Source: Triparma columacea (lineage: Eukaryota > Sar > Bolidophyceae > Parmales > Triparmaceae). Taken from it: DNA of 62,529 nt. Both the position numbers and the translations under genes were made by a program. Where the stretch lies: assembly GCA_030267965.1 (NCBI GenBank), contig BRYA01000378.1:1-62529 (forward strand). Direction: 5' to 3'. Each line of letters opens with the position of its first letter. The stretch's first letter is position 1. The notes under the pieces were generated by a model. The model searched no databases, was not told where the DNA came from, and saw only the letters and a program-made list of their open reading frames with translations. Shown here piece by piece: positions 20,806-30,139 of the stretch.

Positions 20806-22509
20806 ATGCCCCAAACAGCAGTATACTATGGCACGGACGAGACAGGGAGCTTCAAAGACGATCTTGAGCTCACAGAAGTGACTTTTGCACAAGGAGTGAC
20901 GTCGATTGCCGATGACACCTTTTACGGATGCTCCTCCCTCATGGCCATTACCATCCCGGACGGAGTGACGACAATTGGCAAGGGGGCCTTCTGTTTATGC
21001 TCCTCCCTTACGGCCATCACCATCCCGGACGGAGTGACGACAATTGGCAAGGGGGCCTTCAACGGATGCTCCTCCCTCATGGCCATCACCATCCCAGTTG
21101 GAGTGACAACGATTGGCAAACGCGCCTTCAGAGAATGCTCCTCCCTCACGGCCATCACCATCCCAGATAAAGTGACAAAGATAGGCAAATCCACCTTCTC
21201 CAGATGCTCCTCCCTCACGGCCATCACCATCCCGGACGGAGTGATGATGATTGGCGTAGACGCCTTCAGGGGATGCTCCTCCCTCACGGCCATCACGATC
21301 CCAGTTGGAGTGACGACGATTAGCAAAAGCGCCTTCTTCAACTGCTCCTCCCTCATAACCATCACCATCCCGGACGGAGTGACGATGATTGGCAAGGGCG
21401 CATTCTCTGGATGCTCCTCTCTCACGGCCATCACAATCCCGGACTCTGTGACGACTATTGGGGAATGCGCCTTCTACAACTGCTCCTCCCTCGCAGCCAT
21501 CACGATCCCGGACGGAGTGACGACAATTAGCAGAAGCGCCTTCAACGGATGCTCCTCCCTCATGGCCATCGCAATCCCGGACTCTGTGACGACGATTAGC
21601 AAATATGCCTTCAGTACATGCTCCTCCCTCGCAGCCATCACCATCCCAGTCGGAGTGACGACAATTAGCGAACGCGCCTTCAGGAGATGCTCGTCCCTCA
21701 CGGCTATCACCATCCCGGACTCAGTAACAACGATCGGCAATTTCGCCTTCTTGGGATGCTCCTCCCTCACGGCCATCACAATCCCGGACTCAGTGACGAT
21801 AATTGGCCTTCAAACCTTCTACGAATGCTCCTCCCTCACGGCCATCACAATCCCAGACGGAATGACGAAGATTGGCGATAAAGCCTTCGAAGGCTGCTCC
21901 TCCCTCACGGCCATCACAATCCCGGACGGAGTGACGACAATTACCGAAGAAGCCTTCAGAGATTGCTCCTCCCTCGCGGCCATCACAATCCCGGACACAG
22001 TGACGACGATTGGCGATGGCGCCTTCTACGGGTGCTCCTCCCTCATCGCCATCACCATCCCGGACGGAGTGACGATGATTGACCACTGGGCCTTCTGGGG
22101 ATGCTCTGCCCTCACGGCCATCACCATCCCAGATAAAGTGACAAAGATAGGCAAATCCACCTTCTCCAGATGCTCCGCCCTGGCGAAACTCAGTCTATCC
22201 CCCGCTGTCTCCATCGGTGAAGGCTGCTTCTTGGACTGCACCGCCCTAATCGCTGCCGCTGCCGACCAAAATATGCCGACTGTCGAGGACCTCCTCCATA
22301 ACAGGTGGCACCGCAACGTCGCTGTGATCGAACGCGTCAACGCTCTGCTGTGCCTCAAGGGAACCTGGGATCACGTGGAGGATCCACCCAGGAGATCGGC
22401 TAGGAAGCGGAAGCGAACTGACGGAGTTGAAGCCCCCGCGCTAAGGGTAACTCCGGCACGTGAGAAGATTCCGAAAGTTTTGTGGAGAGTAATTCTGGAG
22501 TTTCTGTAA
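20806..22509 (+). CDS. BspA-type leucine-rich-repeat protein (copy 1)
   Basis: Single-exon gene, 567 residues. After a short N-terminal strand segment it has 19 CSSL/CSAL-type repeats of 23 residues, consensus CSSLTAITIPDGVTTIG..AF (69 nt each): the BspA-type LRR (LRR_5) also common in Trichomonas and stramenopiles. No signal peptide or membrane helix is present, so the protein is probably intracellular. The last ~100 residues are not LRR and are shared by all four copies: a LSPAVSIGEGCF cap, AAADQNMPTVEDLL, a basic RRSARKRKR stretch that could be a nuclear signal, and a terminal IPKVLWRVILEFL. The terminal motif is reminiscent of the first F-box helix; this is only a suggestion. Function unknown, probably protein binding. 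Confidence 0.85.
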   Translation: MPQTAVYYGTDETGSFKDDLELTEVTFAQGVTSIADDTFYGCSSLMAITIPDGVTTIGKGAFCLCSSLTAITIPDGVTTIGKGAFNGCSSLMAITIPVGVTTIGKRAFRECSSLTAITIPDKVTKIGKSTFSRCSSLTAITIPDGVMMIGVDAFRGCSSLTAITIPVGVTTISKSAFFNCSSLITITIPDGVTMIGKGAFSGCSSLTAITIPDSVTTIGECAFYNCSSLAAITIPDGVTTISRSAFNGCSSLMAIAIPDSVTTISKYAFSTCSSLAAITIPVGVTTISERAFRRCSSLTAITIPDSVTTIGNFAFLGCSSLTAITIPDSVTIIGLQTFYECSSLTAITIPDGMTKIGDKAFEGCSSLTAITIPDGVTTITEEAFRDCSSLAAITIPDTVTTIGDGAFYGCSSLIAITIPDGVTMIDHWAFWGCSALTAITIPDKVTKIGKSTFSRCSALAKLSLSPAVSIGEGCFLDCTALIAAAADQNMPTVEDLLHNRWHRNVAVIERVNALLCLKGTWDHVEDPPRRSARKRKRTDGVEAPALRVTPAREKIPKVLWRVILEFL

Positions 22510-23134
22510 CTCTTTGTTGTGCACGAACGTTACCCCTTTTTCAAGTATAGTCAGACATGAGTGAAACAATCGGATCATAATACTAGGTGATATACTTTAC
22601 ATGTTCAATCAATCGTTCAATTGTCTTATCTGATCTGTGCAGATTTCGGACAGATCTCACTGAGTCCGAACTAACTGAACCAATCTGTTTTGGCAAAAGA
22701 AAATCTTATCGAAATAAAGGTAAGGCGGGATAATAACACTTGTTAAGGCTTTCACCAGTTATAATGTGTCCTATAGATGTTTTAATTTCCCATTCACGTC
22801 CAAGTAAAAGTTATTTCCCCTCTCAATCGCGGTTGACTGAGTGAGTATTCATTGGATTTGGATTATTCGTCTCATAGACGAGATAATACTACTTTCGGCA
22901 ATATTTACGATACTACTAGTATCATGTTGGGGTTTATATCGGGCAGAGATGCCGCAATGAAGCATTCCTTGAGGGCTCACAATCCCTCTCCCTTGTTCTT
23001 ACTCCATCACATCCCTTGCTCTTCGTCAATCACACCAAACTAACCCTCCTGATTCCCGTGAATAATGTAGGAACTCGTTGAGGGTTTAAACTGTTAACGA
23101 AAAGACGGTATAAAAGATCCTCTCCATCCCTACA
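22510..23134 (+). promoter_or_regulatory. Duplicated upstream region of BspA-type gene 2
   Basis: Contains 22691-22960, a copy of the region upstream of gene 1, then the CACCAAACTAACCCTC..AATAATGTAGGA block and a TATAAAAG box-like word at 23110, about 25 bp before the start. No gene was seen in it. Confidence 0.45.
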
Positions 23135-24448
23135 ATGAGTGAATTAGACTTTGCTTATGGTGATGACTATAGTGATAACGATGGTGATGACGATGGTAAC
23201 GACGATAGTGATGACGGTGGTGATGACGATGGTGATGAGTATGGTGATGACTATAGTGATGAGTATGACGACCCAGATGATGGGGACTCTCCCCTTCCCA
23301 AAACAGCAGTATACTCCGGAACAGGGAGCTTCAAAGACGATCGTGAGCTCACAGAAGTGACTTTTGCAAAAGGAGTGACGTCGATTGCCAACGAAACCTT
23401 CGAAGGATGCTCCTCCCTCACGGCCATCACCATCCCAGATGGAGTGACAACAATTGGCGAATACGCCTTCTACAAATGCTCCTCCCTCACGGCCATCACC
23501 ATCCCAGACGGAGTGACGAAGATTGGCCTTGGCGCCTTGGGAATTTGCTCTTCCCTCACGGCTATCAACATTCCGGACGGAGTGACGACGATTGGCAGTG
23601 ATGCCTTCGTAAGATGCTCCTCCCTCACAGCCATCACCATCCCGGACGGAGTGACGACAATTGGCGAGGGCACCTTCTTCGAGTGCTCCTCCCTCACAAC
23701 CATCACCATCCCGGACGGAGTGACGATGATTGGCGAGGGCGCATTCTCTGGATGCTCCTCTCTCACGGCCATCACCATCCCAGATGGAGTGACAACAATT
23801 GACAAAAACGCCTTCAGGAGATGCTCGTCCCTCACGGCTATCACAATCCCGGACTCAGTGACAACGATTGGTGATTACGCCTTCTTGGGATGCTCCTCCC
23901 TCACGGCCGTTACCATCCCAAATGGAGTGACAACAATTGGCGAGGGCGCCTTCTGGCAGTGCTCCGCCCTGACGAAGCTCAGTCTATCTCCCGCTGTCTC
24001 CATCGGTGTAAACTGGACGGAGATTGGCAATTACGCCTTCAGGGAATGCTCCTCCCTCACAGCCATCACCATCCCGGACTCAGTGACGTCGATTGGCACT
24101 TGGGCCTTCGAAGGATGCTCCGCCCTAACGAAACTCAGTCTATCTCCTGCTGTCTCCATCGGTCCAAACTGCTTCATGGGCTGCACCGCCCTAAGCACTG
24201 CCGCTGCTGATCGAAATATGTCGAGCGTTGAGGACCTCCTCCATTATAGGTGGCACCGCATACGTGAACGCGTCAACGCTCTTCTGTGCCTCAAGGGAAG
24301 CTGGGATCACGTGGAGGATCCACCCAGGAGATCGGCTAGGCTGAAGCGGAAGCGAACTGACGGAGTTGATCCCTCACCGCTAAGAGTAAGTGAGGCACGT
24401 GAGAAGATCCCGAAAGTTTTATGGAGAGAAATTCTGGAGTTTCTCTAA
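23135..24448 (+). CDS. BspA-type leucine-rich-repeat protein with acidic N terminus (copy 2)
   Basis: 437 residues. Unlike the other copies it begins with a strongly acidic Asp/Gly-rich segment (residues ~5-50) coded by a GATGA(C/T)GATGGT-type simple repeat. Eleven 23-residue BspA-type repeats follow. One is interrupted by a copy of the cap (LSPAVSIGVNW) followed by two more repeats and a second cap, so the cap region seems to have been duplicated inside the array. The C-terminal tail matches copy 1, with RRSARLKRKR and IPKVLWREILEFL. No signal peptide. Confidence 0.85.
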   Translation: MSELDFAYGDDYSDNDGDDDGNDDSDDGGDDDGDEYGDDYSDEYDDPDDGDSPLPKTAVYSGTGSFKDDRELTEVTFAKGVTSIANETFEGCSSLTAITIPDGVTTIGEYAFYKCSSLTAITIPDGVTKIGLGALGICSSLTAINIPDGVTTIGSDAFVRCSSLTAITIPDGVTTIGEGTFFECSSLTTITIPDGVTMIGEGAFSGCSSLTAITIPDGVTTIDKNAFRRCSSLTAITIPDSVTTIGDYAFLGCSSLTAVTIPNGVTTIGEGAFWQCSALTKLSLSPAVSIGVNWTEIGNYAFRECSSLTAITIPDSVTSIGTWAFEGCSALTKLSLSPAVSIGPNCFMGCTALSTAAADRNMSSVEDLLHYRWHRIRERVNALLCLKGSWDHVEDPPRRSARLKRKRTDGVDPSPLRVSEAREKIPKVLWREILEFL

Positions 24449-24581
24449 CCTTTTTGCGCCTGCTTAGTTGGATTTAAGGCTGTCGGAACTAAAGTTTCTT
24501 TCCAAAACCAAAGTCCCCCATTAATTTTTGTTTGCGTCACACTACTCCCCGCCAGCCACCCCCTCCTCATTCTCCTCCCGC

Positions 24582-25745
24582 CTAGAGCATGGAGGATGCA
24601 TCCTGGTTGCCCATCTCCACCGCCTTCATTGGGTCCGCCTTGCTGGCCTCCCTGGTCCTCTTTCGTTTCATTACGACCCCTCCCACCAATCCCACACAGG
24701 CGAACCCGACCACCCCCGCGGATATCCCAATACTGCTCGTGTCAACCTTGCTCGGGTCCTGCCCTCCGTACGCCTTGCAGGCGTCGTCGCTCTGTCTGCA
24801 GTTGCTGCACGTCCCCCCCTCAAACAGGCCCTCGTCGGCGTATTTGCAGTGTTTCTTCATGTCCCTGGTGGAGAGGACGCACTGGTTCCCGTTGCAGTCG
24901 TCCGATTCGCAAGAGAATACCCCGAAGCAGCTGCAGGTAGAGGCGTAGGGTGAAACAGCTCCGCTGTCCTCGTCCAAGACACACTTCCACTGAGGGTCGG
25001 CCTCATCGTTGTTGGTGGGGGCGCAGGTGACGTCGGCGTAACCGGAGACGAAATCGTTGGCGCACTCGCTCTTCTTAGAGCACGACTCGCCGAGAAATTT
25101 CGCAGATGAGGGGATCTTGCACTGCGACGAGTTGAATCGTCAAGCGCAAGAGGGTTAGGGTATACATAATATGTTTACGGTGGTGTTTGTACGTAGTGCG
25201 TCTTAATTTGTTGGTCCCCCTTTCTCACCTCCTTCTTCCACCATCCCCACCATCCATCTCTCTCGTACCCTCCCTTACAAGATCGCCAGAACCCAGGCTT
25301 CTCCTTCCACCCCTTTCCCCTGTCTTCCCAGAAGGGTTTCATGGCTACCTCGCTGTTCCAGGCGTAGTTGTAAAAGTACCTGTACCCGTCACCCGTGCCT
25401 GAGTAACCGCAGCTCTCACAGTCTGCGTATCCAGGTTTCATGCCAGGGATTATGGTTCGACCATCGTAACTTGTAATGGGATCGTTCTAGGGTGTGTGTG
25501 GGGTGTAGGGGGGGGGGTAGGGGGGGGGGGGGATAAGTGCGGTAACCGGGGAAGCGCAATGGTTGTCATTTGTTCCCATCATATAGCCTTTTCACAGTTG
25601 CCGTGAGGTAACATGAGAACTCTAAATTACTCACCCATTGTTCGCCGTCATTGTTGTACCTCTCCTCCTGAGTTAGGGGGCATTCGCCCGCGACGAGGGT
25701 GGTTAGGAGTGTGGGGATGGTGAGTGCGGCAAGGATGCTCTTCAT
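24582..25745 (-). CDS. Secreted/type I membrane Cys-rich protein
   Basis: Three phase-0 exons: 25635-25745, 25229-25486 and 24582-25121; 302 residues. The start MKSILAALTIPTLLTTLVAG is a signal peptide. The extracellular part has many Cys residues (PGYADCESCGYSG, ESCSKKSECANDF, STCSCFGVFSCESDDC, EGGTCSNCRQSDDAC), probably in disulfides, plus a Trp-rich patch (GWWGWWKKE). A membrane helix near residue 265 (GISAGVVGFACVGLVGG) is followed by a basic stop-transfer VMKRKRTREASK and a short cytoplasmic tail. Family not recognised; topology suggests a cell-surface receptor or adhesion protein. Its start is divergent from BspA-type copy 3, 232 bp away. Confidence 0.75.
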
Positions 25746-25831
25746 TGTTTTCCTGTTTTGTTTGTGGATCTTCCCGAACTTCTTTCGGCGGAATTGGCAC
25801 TGTTGAATCCCTTGTTCTTCCCCCTGTTCTA

Positions 25832-25977
25832 CGTCCATCGCACCACACTAACATCCTTAAGCCCGTCGATAATATAAGAATTCCTTAGGTGTAATTAGTG
25901 TAAATTACTTTAAGGTTAACTGTTCCAAAAAGACAGGTTAAAAGAACCTCATCCACCCCGGAACTCCCCTTCCCAAA
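25832..25977 (+). promoter_or_regulatory. Upstream block of BspA-type gene 3
   Basis: Repeats the block seen before genes 1 and 2 (CACCACACTAAC..AAGCCCGT.GATAATATA), then GTTAACTG and an AGACAGGTTAAAAGAACCTC stretch that parallels AGACGGTATAAAAGATCCTC before gene 2. The location just upstream of the ATG suggests a core promoter shared by the family. Confidence 0.4.
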
Positions 25978-27147
25978 ATGCCCAAAACAGCAGTATACCA
26001 TGGCACAGACGAGACAGAGAGCTTCAGAGACAATAGTGAACTCACAGAAGTGACTATTGCACAAGGAGTGACGACGATTGGCGAATACGCCTTCTCTAAA
26101 TGCTCCTCCCTCACGGTCATCACAATCCCGGACTCAGTGACAAAGATTGGCAAAGGCGCCTTCGAAGACTGCTCCTCCCTCACGGCCATCACCATCCCAG
26201 ATGGACTGACGGAGATTGGCCAGGAAGCCTTCTCTGGATGCTCCTCTCTCACGGCCATCACCATCCCAATTGGAGTGACGATGATTGACTATCACACCTT
26301 CAAAGGATGCTCCTCCATCACGGCCATCACCAACATGAAAGGAGTGACGTGGATTGGTGTGGGCTCCTTCACTGGTTGCTCCTCCCTCACGGCCATCACC
26401 CTCCAAGACGGAGTGTCAACGATTGACTGTCACGCCTTCTTCGGATGCTCCTCCCTCACGGCCATCACCCTCCCGGCAAGAGTGAGGAAGCTTCACTTTG
26501 GCGCCTTCCAAAAATGCTCCTCCCTCACGGCCATCACCATCCCGGATGGAGTGCCAACGATTGCTGATGAAACCTTCTACGGATGCTCCTCCCTCACGGC
26601 CGTCACAATCCCGAATGGAGTGACGTGGATTGGCGGTGAAGCCTTCAGAGAATGCTCCTCCCTCAAGGCCATCACAATCCCGGACTCAGTGAAAATAATT
26701 GGCGATAGCGCCTTCGAAGACTGCTCCTCCCTCACGGCCATCACCCTCCCGGACTCAGTGACAACGATTGGCAGATGTGCCTTCTTCGAATGCTCCTCCC
26801 TCATGGCCGTCAGCATCCCAGAGAGTGTGACATTGATTGGCGGATATGCCTTCCAAGGATGCTGTTCCCTAACGAAAGTCAGTCTATCTCCTGCTGTCCC
26901 CATGCTTGAAGATTGTTTCTCGGACTGCACCGCCCTAATCACTGCCGCTGCCGATCAAAATATGTCGACTCTTGAGGAACTCCTCAATTCTAGGTGGCTC
27001 CGCATACGTGAACGCGTCACCGTTCTACTGTGCCTGAAGAAAATCTGGGATCAAATGGACGGAGTTGAAGCCCCCGTGCTGAGGGTAACTGAGGCACGTG
27101 AGAGGGTCCCGAAAGTTTTGTGGAGAGAAATTCTGGAATATCTATAA
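25978..27147 (+). CDS. BspA-type leucine-rich-repeat protein (copy 3)
   Basis: 389 residues beginning MPKTAVYHGTDETESF, nearly the same N terminus as copy 1. Twelve BspA-type repeats, more diverged than in copies 1 and 4 (e.g. GCSSITAITNMKGVTWIG, LPARVRKLHFGAF). The cap and tail are conserved (LSPAVPMLEDCF, ERVPKVLWREILEYL) but the basic stretch is lost. It looks like an older member of the cluster. Confidence 0.85.
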   Translation: MPKTAVYHGTDETESFRDNSELTEVTIAQGVTTIGEYAFSKCSSLTVITIPDSVTKIGKGAFEDCSSLTAITIPDGLTEIGQEAFSGCSSLTAITIPIGVTMIDYHTFKGCSSITAITNMKGVTWIGVGSFTGCSSLTAITLQDGVSTIDCHAFFGCSSLTAITLPARVRKLHFGAFQKCSSLTAITIPDGVPTIADETFYGCSSLTAVTIPNGVTWIGGEAFRECSSLKAITIPDSVKIIGDSAFEDCSSLTAITLPDSVTTIGRCAFFECSSLMAVSIPESVTLIGGYAFQGCCSLTKVSLSPAVPMLEDCFSDCTALITAAADQNMSTLEELLNSRWLRIRERVTVLLCLKKIWDQMDGVEAPVLRVTEARERVPKVLWREILEYL

Positions 27148-27381
27148 CTCTTTGCAATACACCCTAACCCATTTTTTTAAGATTACCGTGGTAATGAACA
27201 AAACAAAGCTAAACCCTTCCTGGTATCCTTCGTTCTCCTTAATCGACCCAGACTTATTGCTTGGACTAAATAGGAGCTAATAAAACTCATAGCATCACTC
27301 ATAGCATCACTCATCATATCCTCCTACAGCTGCATATCCTCCTACAGCTGATCATCCTCCTTGCACACTCCAATCTCTCAC
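27148..27381. repeat. Short intergenic region with small direct repeats
   Basis: Near 27285-27315 an ACTCATAGCATC word occurs in tandem. At 27314-27350 CATATCCTCCTACAGCTG occurs twice. No gene was seen; the region precedes the pyroglutamyl peptidase start. Confidence 0.5.
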
Positions 27382-28221
27382 ATGATAGAATTTGTCTTAA
27401 CATGCTTCGGCCCATTCGCTGGAATCACCTCAAATCCCACTCAAACCATAATCTACGGTACTCCATGTCCCCCTCACCCTCCTCCTTCTTGTGGGCCTAT
27501 AACGGAGCTCCTTAAGTCCCGCCCTCTCTCCCACCCCCACGTTCAAATCCACACCTACCTCCTCCCCGTTTCGATCTCAGGTGTGACTTCTGCAATGTCT
27601 GATATATTCAACCGTCACTGTCCCTACCCCTGCCTTGGGACGACCAGGACTGTCGTTTTCCTCCACCTCGGTGTAGACGGTAGCCAAGCCCCGCCGTCTC
27701 AAGGCGCCTTCAAGTTGGAGAGAAGAGGTTACAACAACGCAACCTTCAGAGTCCCTGACAATGACGGTGCTCAGCCTACGAATCAGCCTATCGATCAGGA
27801 CCAAGGGCTTGATTGCTACCTAGGTAGCTTATGCAGCTACTCGAACGACAGCGAGTCCAGCGAAGAAGGTTCAACCACTCCCCGCACCAGCGCTAGCCCA
27901 CTGGTAGATTCCTTAGTATCAAACTTGAAGACAAAGTACGGTGACCTTGTTGAGGCTAGCGACGACGCTGGGAGATTTGTATGTAACTATACTCTATACA
28001 CGACTGGTCGTCGCATCAGGGAGTACAAGTCGAAGGTTGAAGAAGGAGGAGGAGGAGGAGGAGGGGATGGGGAGGGCAAGGGGGTGGAGGCTATGACGGT
28101 TTTCTTACACGTACCTAAGTTCGAACTTTTGGGGGGGGAGATTCAGGTGGAATTCGTTAGGGATGTTATGGAGGGTATATGCGGACTAATGGAGGGGGGG
28201 GAGGAGGGTGCGTTGAATTAA
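27382..28221 (+). CDS. Pyroglutamyl-peptidase I (C15 cysteine peptidase)
   Basis: Single exon, 279 residues from the first ATG at 27382. Removes N-terminal pyroglutamate from peptides in the cytosol. Family marks are in order: FVLTCFGPFAGITSNPT (GFGPF..N motif), VVFLHLGVDG, ERRGYNNATFRVPDNDG (catalytic Glu region), ASDDAGRFVCNYTLY (catalytic Cys in the D-A-G-x-(F/Y)-x-C-N-x-x-x-Y motif) and VFLHVPKF (catalytic His). Longer than typical ~210-residue enzymes because of two inserts, an acidic Ser-rich one (SYSNDSESSEEGS) and a Gly/Glu-rich one near residue 235. The catalytic triad appears intact. Confidence 0.9.
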   Translation: MIEFVLTCFGPFAGITSNPTQTIIYGTPCPPHPPPSCGPITELLKSRPLSHPHVQIHTYLLPVSISGVTSAMSDIFNRHCPYPCLGTTRTVVFLHLGVDGSQAPPSQGAFKLERRGYNNATFRVPDNDGAQPTNQPIDQDQGLDCYLGSLCSYSNDSESSEEGSTTPRTSASPLVDSLVSNLKTKYGDLVEASDDAGRFVCNYTLYTTGRRIREYKSKVEEGGGGGGGDGEGKGVEAMTVFLHVPKFELLGGEIQVEFVRDVMEGICGLMEGGEEGALN

Positions 28222-28326
28222 ATACACATACAGTACATACTCCTTTTTTTTTGGAATCACTTCGGTTGGGTGTAAAAACGTAAGCCCCTCGGGCGTCCTA
28301 TTGACTCCGGCTTTTAGTTTAAACCC

Positions 28327-28370
28327 CCTCACACCTCACACCTCACACCTCACACCTCACACCTCACACG
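28327..28370. repeat. ACACCTC heptamer microsatellite
   Basis: About six tandem copies of a CACACCT-type 7-bp unit just past the stop of the minus-strand membrane protein gene; the last units overlap its final codons. Confidence 0.8.
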
Positions 28371-29590
28371 TCCCCCTCTCCCCATGCCCTGATCATCTCT
28401 GTCTCGTTCCCCGGTGCCTTTGGGCAGGTCGTTAAAACCCATTCGTCCTCCCCCTCCCCAAGCCAGCTCGTGTAGCACATGTTGTTAGGGATGACGATAA
28501 TGCAGATCATTAGAGAGAAGGCGATCGTCGCCGCTACTCCAGAGATGTGCTTTCCGTCCTTCCGAAGCTCGTGCCATTCGGCGGCGGGATCGTTGCAGTA
28601 CCTGCTTGACTTGCGGGCTACGTAGGCTACGATGCTGTCGGTGAAGAAGAGCTCGCCGAAGAGCATCACGGCGAGGTTGACGAGCGTCTGGGTTAAGGGG
28701 ACGGCGGGGGAACCGGGGGCCCCCTGGGGGTTGGCGTTCATTGAACACCAAAATATCGTTGAAGTGAAAATTCCAGCTGCCTCTGATATTGCTATTACAA
28801 TCAAGACAAATATGCAGTACCTAGATCTTGTTTTCTTCTTCTCTTCATCGTCTTTGGATTCCTTGGCCTCCGCTGCTTCTTTCTCGGGCGCTTCTTCGTT
28901 CTTCAGATCTCTTGTGGTTTCGAGATCTTCTTGTGGTTTTGTTGCTTCCTTGTCAGCAGGTGCCGGTGCCGGTGCCACCGCATCCGCCTTCTTAAAGGAA
29001 ATTCTCTGAGAGAGCCTCCCACTTAGTTGCTTCGCCATTACCACGTTACCCTCCAGCGGCGTCTGGCCCTTGAGTAAGCTGTCGCACACAAAGAGCTCGG
29101 AAATTGTCCCAGAAACCTCGTACAATAAGGATTCGGATAAAGTGCTGGCGCTGCCCTGCATGATTCGGCCAAAGATGGAAATTCCGGTTATGCCATACAC
29201 CATCATCACATTTGCGTCGGCGGGTCTGACGCCCAGTCTTTCCAGGTATAAGCTCATTTTCCAAGCTACCTCCACATGAAACAGCAAAACGCCGGACTGG
29301 ACGACACTTCTTATTATGAACCTCGTCAACATAGTCGCGTCAGGGCTGTAAAACTGAGGCAGGATGAACCGGATGATTGAGAATGACACTATCAGCTCGT
29401 ACAGTACGTAGATGAGGAAGATTAGAAACGCCTTGCAGACCGCGCCGTTGCTAGTGGGGACAGAGGGGATTGATGAGAACTTTTGAAACCACGCCAATGT
29501 CAAAACGGGCGCGAGCAACATCATGAGGGCTGGAGAGAGGAGGGAGGGACGAACGGTGGGCGCAGAAGAAGACGTTAACGTTAGTCGCAT
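28364..29590 (-). CDS. Unknown multi-pass membrane protein
   Basis: Single exon, 408 residues, ATG at 29590. Hydrophobic segments lie near residues 20-35, 50-75, 90-110 and 125-145, then again near 260-285, 300-330 and 350-375. The two halves are joined by a charged Ala/Glu/Lys-rich linker (residues ~205-255), probably cytoplasmic. A Cys-containing loop (NNMCYTSWLGEGEDEWVLTTCP) lies near the C terminus. I do not recognise the family; there is no transporter or channel signature I can name. Confidence 0.65.
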   Translation of the reverse strand: MRLTLTSSSAPTVRPSLLSPALMMLLAPVLTLAWFQKFSSIPSVPTSNGAVCKAFLIFLIYVLYELIVSFSIIRFILPQFYSPDATMLTRFIIRSVVQSGVLLFHVEVAWKMSLYLERLGVRPADANVMMVYGITGISIFGRIMQGSASTLSESLLYEVSGTISELFVCDSLLKGQTPLEGNVVMAKQLSGRLSQRISFKKADAVAPAPAPADKEATKPQEDLETTRDLKNEEAPEKEAAEAKESKDDEEKKKTRSRYCIFVLIVIAISEAAGIFTSTIFWCSMNANPQGAPGSPAVPLTQTLVNLAVMLFGELFFTDSIVAYVARKSSRYCNDPAAEWHELRKDGKHISGVAATIAFSLMICIIVIPNNMCYTSWLGEGEDEWVLTTCPKAPGNETEMIRAWGEGDV

Positions 29591-30139
29591 ATTCGCTGAA
29601 ACAGCATTAAAGGCGCCCCTCTCTCCCTCACCAAACTGTTTTCTAAATCCTATGTCAGAGAGCCTTAATTGGGCGAGGATATTTTGGCTGTTTTCTGACT
29701 GGAAAGCCAGCTCTCCAAGTCGGAAAAAAGACTCAAAAATAATCTCCTTCCTTTACAAGTATGTTAACGCTTTATGTACATCCTTTCACTGTCTTCTGTT
29801 GTTAGTGTCTATATGTCACACGCACAGCACGGTGGAGCGAGCGTGTTATTCATAATCTGTTAAACTCTTCTCGAAGCTCGCCACCGTGGCTCAAACGTTC
29901 GTCATTATGTACACACATACACACATACACACACATATACGCACATAATATACATGTACTATACATTATATATACAATGCAGATATGATACGACTATTAC
30001 GATGCTATATATATACTATAAACAACACAACACATTACACACTGAGTCACACACCCTCACATTGGACACACAACATTCATATCTACAACCACTAATCCCT
30101 TCCCCGCCCAGTCAGCACCTCCCTCCGCCGCCCTCGATC
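29591..30139. other. Intergenic region with CA/TA simple repeats
   Basis: Divergent promoter region between the membrane protein (minus) and the ORF at 30140. 29900-30030 is rich in ACACATA and TATATA words. Nothing gene-like was seen. Confidence 0.5.

Noticed and set aside
20900..22190. Regularly spaced repeats that could suggest a CRISPR array
   Set aside because: The 69-nt units are contiguous coding LRRs without unique spacers, in a eukaryotic genome.
20922..22358. Long antisense open frames across all BspA-type genes
   Set aside because: A 69-nt repeat that lacks stops in one frame lacks them in every unit, so long shadow frames (MVMAVREEHP-type) arise automatically.
24528..24953. Plus-strand frames opposite the Cys-rich membrane protein
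   Set aside because: The minus strand gives a coherent three-exon secreted protein with signal peptide and membrane helix; the plus frames do not.
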